A DNA stretch of 7,661 nucleotides from CAZCPB01 sp964540295 (GTDB lineage Bacteria > Planctomycetota > Phycisphaerae > Phycisphaerales > UBA1924), in contig CAZIMT010000152.1 of the NCBI GenBank assembly GCA_964540295.1, forward strand, positions 1 to 7,661. Direction: 5' to 3'. A program made the position numbers and the translations under genes. Of this stretch, positions 1 to 5,361 are shown piece by piece. Every line of letters starts with the position of its first letter. The first letter of the stretch is position 1. Below the pieces are notes generated by a model, which was given only the letters and a program-made list of their open reading frames with translations, made no database searches and was not told the origin of the DNA.

Positions 1-551
1 TCCTTGAGCATGTCGCGGATGCTGGCGTGCAGAGACTCTGCGTCCTTCTGGTCGGCCGCGACGGCGCTGATGACCACGCCGTACCCGAAGAGCCCGTTGG
101 ACGGGTCGCCAGCGTTGACGGTGACACCGAAGCGGCCCGGGCGCGCGAACGCGGAGAGCGCGGTCTTGATCGCGGCCGCGGCCTGGGGAGGAAAGTTCGG
201 GCTCTCTGCGGGCAGCTCGGCTAAACGCGCGGGCAACATGCCCAGCGCTTTGGCGAGTCGCATGTCGCGCGGATCGACCAGCAGTTTGGAGAGGTCGGAA
301 CGCTCGGCGACCATCAGCGTCTGGACCTTGCCGGGCTGGGCCTCGGCCTGTTTGTCGGCCTGTTTCTCAGCGGGCTTCTCGGCGGGCTTGGCCGCGGGCT
401 TGGTGCCGGTCTGCGCTAGTGCCGTCGCGCCGAAGAGTGAAACCGCGAACCCAGCGACCGAGAGGAGAGTCTTGAACCAAGGCTCGACGCGTCGCGCTCG
501 GTCGTTGCCCGCATTGATCACGGTCGTTGCTGCTGCCTTACGAGCGTTCAT
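1..551 (-). CDS. Exported protein of unknown function, 3' end beyond window
   Basis: Reading the minus strand from ATG at 551 gives 183 open codons with no stop before the left edge, so the C-terminus is missing. I do not recognise the family. Residues 18-46 look like a signal peptide: an Arg-rich n-region (R18, R20, R21), a hydrophobic core at about 28-41, and an A-T-A-L-A/Q site predicting cleavage after A46. Residues 48-75 are a low-complexity KPAE/KQAD-type linker. The remainder (76-183) is soluble-looking and partly Ala-rich; a G-R-F-G-V-T-V stretch followed by G-Y-G-V-V-I-S may be beta strands. The start is supported by AGAGGAA six bases upstream. The mature product should act outside the cytoplasm, in the periplasm or envelope. 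The gene diverges from the heptosyltransferase across about 144 bp. Confidence is high that it is a gene and low for any function. Confidence 0.8.
   Translation of the reverse strand, partial: MNARKAAATTVINAGNDRARRVEPWFKTLLSVAGFAVSLFGATALAQTGTKPAAKPAEKPAEKQADKQAEAQPGKVQTLMVAERSDLSKLLVDPRDMRLAKALGMLPARLAELPAESPNFPPQAAAAIKTALSAFARPGRFGVTVNAGDPSNGLFGYGVVISAVAADQKDAESLHASIRDMLK
349..408 (-). repeat. Five imperfect 12-bp tandem units encoding the KPAE-type linker
   Basis: Five consecutive 12-base units (349-360, 361-372, 373-384, 385-396, 397-408) resemble ggcttctcggcg on the plus strand. On the minus strand each encodes four residues of the K-P-A-x / K-Q-A-x series just after the predicted signal peptide. 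The period is a multiple of three, so gain or loss of a unit would lengthen or shorten the linker without a frameshift. Confidence 0.7.
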
Positions 552-557
552 AAATGG

Positions 558-564
558 TTCCTCT
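558..564 (-). promoter_or_regulatory. Shine-Dalgarno site of the exported-protein gene
   Basis: The minus strand reads AGAGGAA, six bases before the ATG at 551. It fixes the start of the exported-protein gene and is one of only two strong ribosome binding sites in the window. It touches an 8-bp palindrome TTGGCCAA (564-571), whose significance is unknown. Confidence 0.7.
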
Positions 565-695
565 TGGCCAAAGAATGAGGTTCAACTGGTTCATCCTAAC
601 ACGCCGATCTCATACCTTGGGAACCGAGCCTTGAAGATTTCGCCGACCGCCGCGAAAGTGGCGTGTTCTTTAGAGGTACGATCGGCCAGCAGACC

Positions 696-1763
696 ATGCC
701 ATCGACCGCCCGCCCTAATCGCATCCTGATGATCCGGCCCAGCGCGCTGGGTGACGTGTGCAAGTCCGTGCCCGCGCTGGTCAGCCTCCGCCGCGCGTTC
801 CCGGACGCGGTGATCGATTGGCTCGTGCAAGATTCGTTCGCGCCCGCGATCGCGGCCCACCCGGCCTTGTCGGGCGTCGTGCCCTTCTCGAGAAAAGGGC
901 TGGGTGGATCGATGAGCCGATTGAACCCCGGCCCGAGCTTGGAGTGGATGAACGAACTGCGCGGGCGGAAGTACGACCTGGTCTTCGATATGCAAGGCCT
1001 CGCGCGCAGCGGTCTCTTCGCCTTTGCCACGCGAGCGCCGCGACGAGTCGGGTTCGCGAACGCACGCGAACTTGGTTGGCTTGGGTATACCGAGCGGCAT
1101 CTGGTTGGTTTAGAACTCCACAGCGTCGATCGGATGCTCGAAATGCTTAAACTCGCGGGCGTGCCGCCGGTGGCGGAGATGAAGCTTTACACGCCCGAGG
1201 CCGATCGGGCCGCGTTTCTCGCCAGCGATTCGGGCTCCGGTTCTCTCTCGCACCAGCGTTACGTGCTCATTGCGCCGACCAGCCGATGGGTCGGCAAACG
1301 CTGGCCTTGCGAGCGGTTCGCGGAGTTGGCTCGTGATCTTTTGATGATGACGGGGCTAGCAGCGATCGACCGCGTGGTGGTCGTGGGCTCGGCCAGCGAG
1401 CGTGAGCAGTGCGGCGCGCTGCTCGAACTAGGAAGGTCCGAGTCGCGGGTTCTGGAACTGCTGGGGAAAACCTCGGTGGGTGGGCTGATGGCGCTGGTCG
1501 AGTCCGCATCACTCGTCGTGGCGAATGACTCGGCCGCCTTGCACATGGCGGTCGGGTTTGATCGGTCTTTGATAGCGCTCTACGGCCCGACCCGGGTGGA
1601 TACGGTGGGGCCGTACGGACGGAAGGCGAACGTGGTCCAGCATGTCGGGCCCGAAGAGGCACTCGATCACAAGAACGACGCGGCCGGTCGCGCCATGATG
1701 GACCGGATCTCGGTGGGGGAGGTCTTCGAACGCTGCCGGGCCGAGTTAATGAGCAGATCTTGA
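696..1763 (+). CDS. Glycosyltransferase family 9, lipopolysaccharide heptosyltransferase-like
   Basis: Predicted 355-residue GT9 (WaaC/WaaF-type) enzyme, which would transfer a heptose from ADP-heptose to the growing LPS core on the cytoplasmic face of the inner membrane. Visible family marks: N-terminal R-I-L-M-I-R-P-S-A-L-G-D-V (residues 9-21, with the conserved Asp at D20); D-M-Q-G-L-A-R-S (98-105); the nucleotide-sugar lysine in G-K-R-W-P (K201); and A-N-D-S-A-A-L-H-M-A (276-285, D278) followed by A-L-Y-G-P-T (294-299). The length is normal for the family. I chose ATG 696 because family similarity begins about nine residues after it; an in-frame GTG at 663 would add 11 residues. Neither has a clear Shine-Dalgarno (AGAGG at 672-676 is about 19 bases away). 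No other LPS gene lies nearby. The exact acceptor (first or second heptose, or another sugar) cannot be told from sequence alone. Confidence 0.9.
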   Translation: MPSTARPNRILMIRPSALGDVCKSVPALVSLRRAFPDAVIDWLVQDSFAPAIAAHPALSGVVPFSRKGLGGSMSRLNPGPSLEWMNELRGRKYDLVFDMQGLARSGLFAFATRAPRRVGFANARELGWLGYTERHLVGLELHSVDRMLEMLKLAGVPPVAEMKLYTPEADRAAFLASDSGSGSLSHQRYVLIAPTSRWVGKRWPCERFAELARDLLMMTGLAAIDRVVVVGSASEREQCGALLELGRSESRVLELLGKTSVGGLMALVESASLVVANDSAALHMAVGFDRSLIALYGPTRVDTVGPYGRKANVVQHVGPEEALDHKNDAAGRAMMDRISVGEVFERCRAELMSRS

Positions 1764-1788
1764 AACTGTTCGAGCGGATCGGTGAATC

Positions 1789-1797
1789 TGATATACT
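1789..1797 (+). promoter_or_regulatory. Extended -10 promoter candidate (TGA-TATACT) for the ankyrin gene
   Basis: TG at 1789-1790, one base, then TATACT at 1792-1797 matches the sigma-70 extended -10 pattern. It lies 26 bases after the heptosyltransferase stop and would give a leader of about 125 bases before the ankyrin gene. The -35 position (about 1769-1774, TTCGAG) is poor, which is tolerable for extended -10 promoters. This is a pattern match only. Confidence 0.4.
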
Positions 1798-1834
1798 CCC
1801 GGTACGAAGTTTGAGAACCGTTCCGTTTAACTCA

Positions 1835-1859
1835 CTGTCGCATTCGGCTCTGTCGCATT
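1835..1859 (+). repeat. Perfect 10-bp direct repeat CTGTCGCATT, 15-bp spacing, possible operator
   Basis: CTGTCGCATT occurs at 1835-1844 and again at 1850-1859, exactly 15 bp start to start. The second copy runs into TATAAA (1859-1864), a possible -10 element whose -35 region (1836-1841, TGTCGC) is weak and lies in the first copy. The arrangement fits a dimeric regulator binding in tandem over a promoter for the downstream ankyrin gene. No regulator is identified, and the effect (activation or repression) cannot be read from the sequence. Confidence 0.4.
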
Positions 1860-1914
1860 ATAAAGATCATGGCCCAGGTTTAAGGTTCGTGAACGGGCGC
1901 TCGCGCCACGCTTT

Positions 1915-1921
1915 GAAGGGA
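1915..1921 (+). promoter_or_regulatory. Shine-Dalgarno site of the ankyrin gene
   Basis: GAAGGGA lies seven bases before the ATG at 1929. It is a good ribosome binding site and supports the start that includes the N-terminal membrane segment. Confidence 0.65.
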
Positions 1922-1928
1922 AAGTCCA

Positions 1929-2846
1929 ATGGCTGAGAAACGTCCGTTCCCCTTGCTGGTGGTGGCGATCTGTCTGGCGGGTTTGGGCGCGGCCCTGCTG
2001 GTGTACGTGAAAGGACTGTCGGCCGAGATCGATCCTTCCAGCACCCTGACTCCAGTTTCGGGCTCGCTGCACCAGCTCGCCGAGGCCGGGGACGCGGCCG
2101 GACTTAAGTCGGCCTTGAAGCGGCCGGGTGTCGTTGTCGACCAGCCCATGGACGGCGTGGACAAGGCACGACGCGGGATGACCCCTCTCATGCTCGCCGC
2201 CTCGTGCGGCAAGGCAGAGGCCGCTCAGGCGCTCATCGCTGGCGGTGCGAAGATCGACGCGTCCACGCTCGACGGCAAAACCCCGCTGATCTGGGCGGTG
2301 CTCTCTTCAGACCTGCCCACGGTGAAGGCTCTGCTGGGCACTCAGGCCCGCGTTGACGCTCGCACGGGCGATGGCTGGACCGCCCTGATGATGGGAGCGG
2401 GGCGAGGCAACCATGAGATCTTGACCACCATCATCGCCGCGGGAGCCAACGTCGAGTTCAAGAATAAGTGGGGCCAGACCGCCCTCATGGCCGCGGCCAT
2501 GGCGGGCAACTCTGAGAACATCAAGGCGCTGCTCGACGCTCGAGCGCCGGTCACGGCCGTTGACGACGACGGGCGCGATGCGCTCGCGCTGGCCACCGGT
2601 GGTGAAGGGCCCGTCGAGGTGCTCGGCCTGCTCCTCGCGGCTGGCGCGGACGTCAAGGCCGGGGACAAGGACGGCGTCACGCCTCTCATGAAGGCCGCCG
2701 ACCGCGGCGACGCGGAAAAGGTCGCTGTTCTGTTGAAGGCTGGCGCACCCAAAGACACCAAGGACAAGCTCGGGCGCACCGCGGCCGACTGGGCGACCAG
2801 CCGTGACGACGAGCGTGGCCGTGAACTCGCGATGTTGCTCAAGTAG
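1929..2846 (+). CDS. Membrane-anchored ankyrin-repeat protein
   Basis: A 305-residue protein. Residues 1-6 are basic and 7-28 form one hydrophobic helix (F-P-L-L-V-V-A-I-C-L-A-G...), with no obvious signal peptidase site, so it is probably an uncleaved anchor with the rest in the periplasm. The remainder is ankyrin repeats of about 33 residues: a degenerate first unit (about 47-80), then units at 81-114, 115-147, 148-180, 181-213, 214-247 and 248-280, and a C-terminal half unit (281-305). Diagnostic T-P-L-M / T-A-L-M helices recur at 85-88, 151-154, 184-187 and 251-254, alternating with G-A-x-x-x hairpins such as A-G-A-D-V. Ankyrin arrays bind proteins; the partner is unknown. No catalytic domain is visible. 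It probably has its own promoter(s) in the 165-bp upstream region. Similar proteins are sometimes immunity or envelope-stress partners, but nothing here proves that. Confidence 0.92.
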   Translation: MAEKRPFPLLVVAICLAGLGAALLVYVKGLSAEIDPSSTLTPVSGSLHQLAEAGDAAGLKSALKRPGVVVDQPMDGVDKARRGMTPLMLAASCGKAEAAQALIAGGAKIDASTLDGKTPLIWAVLSSDLPTVKALLGTQARVDARTGDGWTALMMGAGRGNHEILTTIIAAGANVEFKNKWGQTALMAAAMAGNSENIKALLDARAPVTAVDDDGRDALALATGGEGPVEVLGLLLAAGADVKAGDKDGVTPLMKAADRGDAEKVAVLLKAGAPKDTKDKLGRTAADWATSRDDERGRELAMLLK

Positions 2847-2931
2847 TTCAATGACAGCGCGGATCGAGTGCGCTCGTCAACTCACCTGACCACTCAAGCG
2901 AAGAGTTTGACCGGCCCGATACATCCTCGAC

Positions 2932-3211
2932 ATGGATATCACCCAAGGCCAGCCGTCAGGCTCGCGCCCGAATCTGCAGCAACGACGGATCGATTCCGCG
3001 TACGGGCAACCGCCAGCGGAGCCGCTCAAACTTTCATCAGCACAGTCGGACGCCACCGTGAACCGCGCCAGCGCCGCTCGCGGAGATTCAGTCGAGCTTT
3101 CTGGCCGGGGATGGCTCGAGCGTGCTCGTACTCTGGTCGCGGCCGCCGTGAACTCGCCGGTCACGTTCGACACTCCGCCGCCTGTGTCCCCCGAGCCGAC
3201 ATCGATCGCCC
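2932..3211 (+). CDS. Small FlgM-like protein, C-terminus lost in assembly gap
   Basis: From the ATG at 2932 (the only ATG after an in-frame TGA at 2908), 93 codons stay open into the N run, so the end is unknown. The protein starts M-D-I-T-Q and is polar and probably disordered up to about residue 50. It then carries G-D-S-V-E-L-S (51-57), followed by a helix-like stretch L-E-R-A-R-T-L-V-A-A-A-V (62-73). A D-x-V-E-L-S motif after a disordered, Gln/Pro/Ser-rich N-terminus resembles FlgM-type anti-sigma-28 factors and related short planctomycete proteins. In FlgM the sigma-binding helices lie C-terminal to this motif, which here falls in the gap. No Shine-Dalgarno is visible and no flagellar gene lies nearby. 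It could also be an unrelated disordered small protein. It converges on the SRPBCC gene inside the gap. Confidence 0.45.
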
Positions 3212-3311
3212 NNNNNNNNNNNNNNNNNNNNNNNNNNNNNNNNNNNNNNNNNNNNNNNNNNNNNNNNNNNNNNNNNNNNNNNNNNNNNNNNNNNNNNNNN
3301 NNNNNNNNNNN
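3212..3311. other. Assembly gap, 100 N
   Basis: Exactly 100 undetermined bases, the conventional placeholder for a gap of unknown length between contigs. The real distance, and therefore the reading frame across it, is unknown. The 3' ends of two convergent genes (FlgM-like on plus, SRPBCC on minus) are lost in it, and further genes could lie inside. Confidence 0.97.
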
Positions 3312-3582
3312 TCGGAACAACCTTGAGCCTGATCTTGTAGTCGATGATCGCGCCAGCTCGCATCACGATCGGGGCTGGCGTCCAGGATTCGAAAATGCAG
3401 CCAAGGCGGGTGAGCGCGTTGAGGTTGAACGCGTCGGCAAAGAAATCGAAGACCTCTTCAATCGGTCTCGACAGCCAGACGTCGGTCCGAAGCACACGCG
3501 GCCGAGCGATCCTGTGGAACTTTCGCGAGGTTGCGAGCGTGTCGGAAAACGCGGGTGTCGAAACTGGTGATGAATCGTGCAT
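3312..3582 (-). CDS. SRPBCC-superfamily (polyketide cyclase/START-like) protein, C-terminus lost in gap
   Basis: Ninety codons from ATG 3582 run on the minus strand into the gap. Residues 1-28 look like a poorly conserved lead. From 29 on, the pattern R-V-L-R-T-D-V-W-L-S-R-P-I-E-E-V-F-D-F-F (29-48), then A-F-N-L-N-A-L-T (51-58), T-P-A-P-I-V-M-R-A-G (68-77) and I-D-Y-K-I-R-L (80-86) matches the start of SRPBCC-fold proteins: first beta strand, short helices over the ligand pocket, second strand. The fold binds hydrophobic ligands; family members range from aromatase/cyclases to lipid carriers, so no substrate can be named. About half of a typical 150-residue domain is present. The gene lies 39 bases after trmL on the same strand, so co-transcription is likely. 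No Shine-Dalgarno is seen before the ATG. Confidence 0.75.
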
Positions 3583-3621
3583 CGCTCGCTGAGTATCGCG
3601 CGGACGCGCCGATCGGGTGCA

Positions 3622-4194
3622 CTATCGAGACTTCTCCATCGCGATCCGGCCCGCCGCATCGAGAGCGAGATCACCTCGCGCGATCAGCTGGCGCAGACCC
3701 TCGTAGATCACGGCGCACACCGCCGTCGCGAGATTCAGCGACCGTTCGGTGGGAAGCATCGGCAGGCTGACGCACCGGTCGGGTCGCTCATTCAAAAGTG
3801 ACCCCGGCAGGCCCGCGGACTCTTTGCCAAACACGAGATGATCGCCCCGGCGCAGCGGCACATCGAACACGGTGCGCGTCGCCTTGGTGCTCAGCAACCA
3901 AAGGCTGGGCCCAAGACTCACTTCACCCGGCGCCGCTGGGCCGGGCGTCGCTCTGTGGTGTACATCCTGTAAGTATTGGCCCCAAGATTCGTGCTCGCTG
4001 ACGCCCAGCCGCGGCCAATAGTCGAGCCCCGCGCGGCGGCACTCTTTCTCGCTGGTATCAAAGCCGAGCGGGTGGATGAGGTGCAACGCGCAGGCTGTCG
4101 CCACGCACGTGCGCCCGATATTTCCCGTGTTGTTGGGGATCTCGGGCTCGTGAAGAACGACGTGGAAAAGTGGGTTGCTGTTTGGTCCGGTCAC
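3622..4194 (-). CDS. trmL: tRNA (cytidine(34)-2'-O)-methyltransferase, SPOUT family
   Basis: A 190-residue SpoU/TrmL-type enzyme, predicted to methylate the 2'-O of the wobble nucleotide 34 of certain leucine tRNAs using S-adenosylmethionine, in the cytoplasm. The three SPOUT motifs are intact: motif 1 L-H-E-P-E-I-P-N-N-T-G-N-I-G-R (14-28), motif 2 L-V-F-G-K-E-S-A-G-L-P (120-130), and motif 3 R-S-L-N-L-A-T-A-V (151-159), which forms the knotted cofactor site. The protein is longer than E. coli TrmL (157 residues), mainly because of an R-A-T-P-G-P-A-A-P-G type insertion at about 79-97 and a short C-terminal tail. The start is a GTG at 4194, ten residues before family similarity begins; no ATG or clear Shine-Dalgarno offers a better choice. 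It diverges from the HAD gene with only 41 bases between the two starts. Confidence 0.9.
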   Translation of the reverse strand: MTGPNSNPLFHVVLHEPEIPNNTGNIGRTCVATACALHLIHPLGFDTSEKECRRAGLDYWPRLGVSEHESWGQYLQDVHHRATPGPAAPGEVSLGPSLWLLSTKATRTVFDVPLRRGDHLVFGKESAGLPGSLLNERPDRCVSLPMLPTERSLNLATAVCAVIYEGLRQLIARGDLALDAAGRIAMEKSR

Positions 4195-4235
4195 GCCAGA
4201 TTGTTCGACGCTCGCGCTCGCTACGCTTGTCGCCG

Positions 4236-5015
4236 ATGCCTAAAAACTCTGAAAATATCGGGGCCAACCTGAAACGCCGATTCGACGCCGTGATCTGCGA
4301 CATCGACGGCTGTCTTGGACCTGAATCCTCCGCGCCGTTCAACGCCGAGGCGTTGACCAGAATCGCCCAGCACAACCGCCGTGCGATCACCGATGGCGAC
4401 CGCCCCGTGGTGACGGTCTGCTCGGGCAGGCCTCAGCCCTTCGCCGAGGCCGTCTGCCGTTTCATCGCCAACGACGCCGTCCCCTGCGTCGCCGAGAACG
4501 GCGTGTGGCTCTACGACCCGCGCGAGAACGTCTACCTCCGCGACCCCGCGATCACGGCTCAACACCTCGACGCGGTCGCTCGCGCAACCGCCTGGATCGA
4601 AGAACATCTCATCCCCACCGGCGTCGTGATGCAGCCCGGAAAATCTGCGTCGATGTCGCTCTGGCACGCCGACACGCCGCACCTCCGATCGCTGATGCCC
4701 AAGCTCGAATCGGTGTTCCGGGAGAACTCCTGGCCCTTCCGGGTTTCGATGACCGTCGCGTGGATCAACTGCGACCTCGCGCACATCAGCAAGGCCACCG
4801 GCATCGCGCGGTTGATCGCGCGGACGGGCCTACGAAAGGAACGCCTCGCGGGCATCGGCGACACCCTCAGCGACCGCGCCATCGCCGAGAACGTCGGCTT
4901 CTTCGCCTGCCCAGCCAACGCGGAAGCACCGCTGCGCGCGATCGCGGGCTTCGTCTCCGATCAGCGCGAGGCCGACGGAGTGCTCGACATCTTGTCGAGA
5001 CTCGGCGACTCGTGA
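4236..5015 (+). CDS. HAD-superfamily phosphatase (class IIB, Cof-like)
   Basis: A 259-residue predicted Mg-dependent phosphohydrolase. HAD motif I is D-I-D-G-C-L-G (22-28; nucleophile D22, acid/base D24). Motif II is V-T-V-C-S-G-R-P (59-66, S63). Motif III is probably K186 in I-S-K-A-T-G, and motif IV is G-I-G-D-T-L-S-D (206-213; D209, D213 for the metal). V-A-E-N-G (85-89) before a cap of about 90 residues is typical of C2-cap (IIB) members such as Cof, phosphoglycolate and sugar-phosphate phosphatases, so the substrate is likely a small phosphorylated metabolite. The exact one is not readable; mannosyl-3-phosphoglycerate or sucrose phosphatase are relatives to consider. I chose ATG 4236 because upstream in-frame codons (from 4170) lie inside trmL and add nothing family-like. 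No strong Shine-Dalgarno is seen. Confidence 0.85.
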   Translation: MPKNSENIGANLKRRFDAVICDIDGCLGPESSAPFNAEALTRIAQHNRRAITDGDRPVVTVCSGRPQPFAEAVCRFIANDAVPCVAENGVWLYDPRENVYLRDPAITAQHLDAVARATAWIEEHLIPTGVVMQPGKSASMSLWHADTPHLRSLMPKLESVFRENSWPFRVSMTVAWINCDLAHISKATGIARLIARTGLRKERLAGIGDTLSDRAIAENVGFFACPANAEAPLRAIAGFVSDQREADGVLDILSRLGDS

Positions 5016-5079
5016 CCAGCCCAACTCACACCCCTCTCGTTGCCCGCCCGCGTGTTTCGATCTATTGCTATCATCGACT

Positions 5080-5361
5080 GTGGATGCCGACGATCAAGTA
5101 TGCCTCTGCTTTCACGTCTCGCTCCGGAAGATCCGCGGGTATTTGTCTCGTGAAAACCCGCCCGTGGCCTCGCTGATCTCCGAGTGTCTCGGCGCGGGCA
5201 CCGGCTGCCAATGGTGCGTGCCTTTTCTGAAGCATCTTCACGCGCAGCACAAGGACGGAATCACCCCCGACCTCAAGATCTCGCCCGAGCGTTACGCCAA
5301 CGCCCGGCTCAGCTTTCACGAAACGGAAGTGCGCGACCCCTCGGTGGTTGACGACGCATGA
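5080..5361 (+). CDS. BFD-type [2Fe-2S]-binding protein
   Basis: A 93-residue protein resembling bacterioferritin-associated ferredoxin (BFD). Cys residues C8 and C10 (C-L-C-F-H-V-S) and C43 and C46 (G-C-Q-W-C) give C-x-C-x32-C-x2-C, almost the BFD spacing (C4, C6, C38, C41 in E. coli), so a [2Fe-2S] cluster is expected. An additional C36 is present. Unlike BFD (about 64 residues) it has a tail of about 45 residues with I-S-P-E-R-Y-A-N-A-R, of unknown role. I chose GTG 5080; an in-frame TTG at 5065 would add five residues, and ATG 5084 is in another frame. No Shine-Dalgarno is visible; TATCAT at 5069-5074 sits five bases before the GTG, so a leaderless mRNA is possible. Its stop overlaps the pdxA start (ATGA, 5358-5361), implying coupled translation. 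Possible roles are electron transfer, or iron sensing or delivery. Confidence 0.82.
   Translation: MDADDQVCLCFHVSLRKIRGYLSRENPPVASLISECLGAGTGCQWCVPFLKHLHAQHKDGITPDLKISPERYANARLSFHETEVRDPSVVDDA

Noticed and set aside
4..729. 241-codon plus-strand open frame at the left edge
   Set aside because: The opposite strand has a gene with a good Shine-Dalgarno, a signal peptide and a sensible linker. The plus frame gives a Ser/Ala/Arg-rich string without family features and runs into the heptosyltransferase start.
591..1100. Minus-strand open frames opposite the heptosyltransferase 5' end
   Set aside because: They overlap a well-supported GT9 gene and have Arg/His-rich products with no motif.
1760..1797. 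TTGAAA (1760-1765) as the -35 partner of TATACT (1792-1797)
   Set aside because: The spacer would be 26 bases, too long for sigma-70. Only the extended -10 reading was kept.
2895..2922. Sigma-28-like promoter ahead of the FlgM-like gene (CCGATA core at 2916-2921)
   Set aside because: The -10 core is tempting, but the upstream element is at the wrong distance (AAGAGTTT is only 6 bases away, TCAA 17 bases away) and both ends mismatch the consensus.
2847..2931. Small CGAG-TGCG-CTCG hairpin after the ankyrin gene (2864-2875) as a terminator
   Set aside because: The stem is only 4 bp with mismatched flanks and no T run, too weak to call.
2932..3570. Open frames reading through the N run, on either strand
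   Set aside because: The gap is a 100-base placeholder of unknown true size, so the frame across it is meaningless. The parts on each side belong to different genes on opposite strands.
5084..5176. ATG 5084 as an alternative start near the [2Fe-2S] gene
   Set aside because: It is out of frame with the cysteine motif and encodes a short Arg/Ser-rich peptide that stops at 5176.
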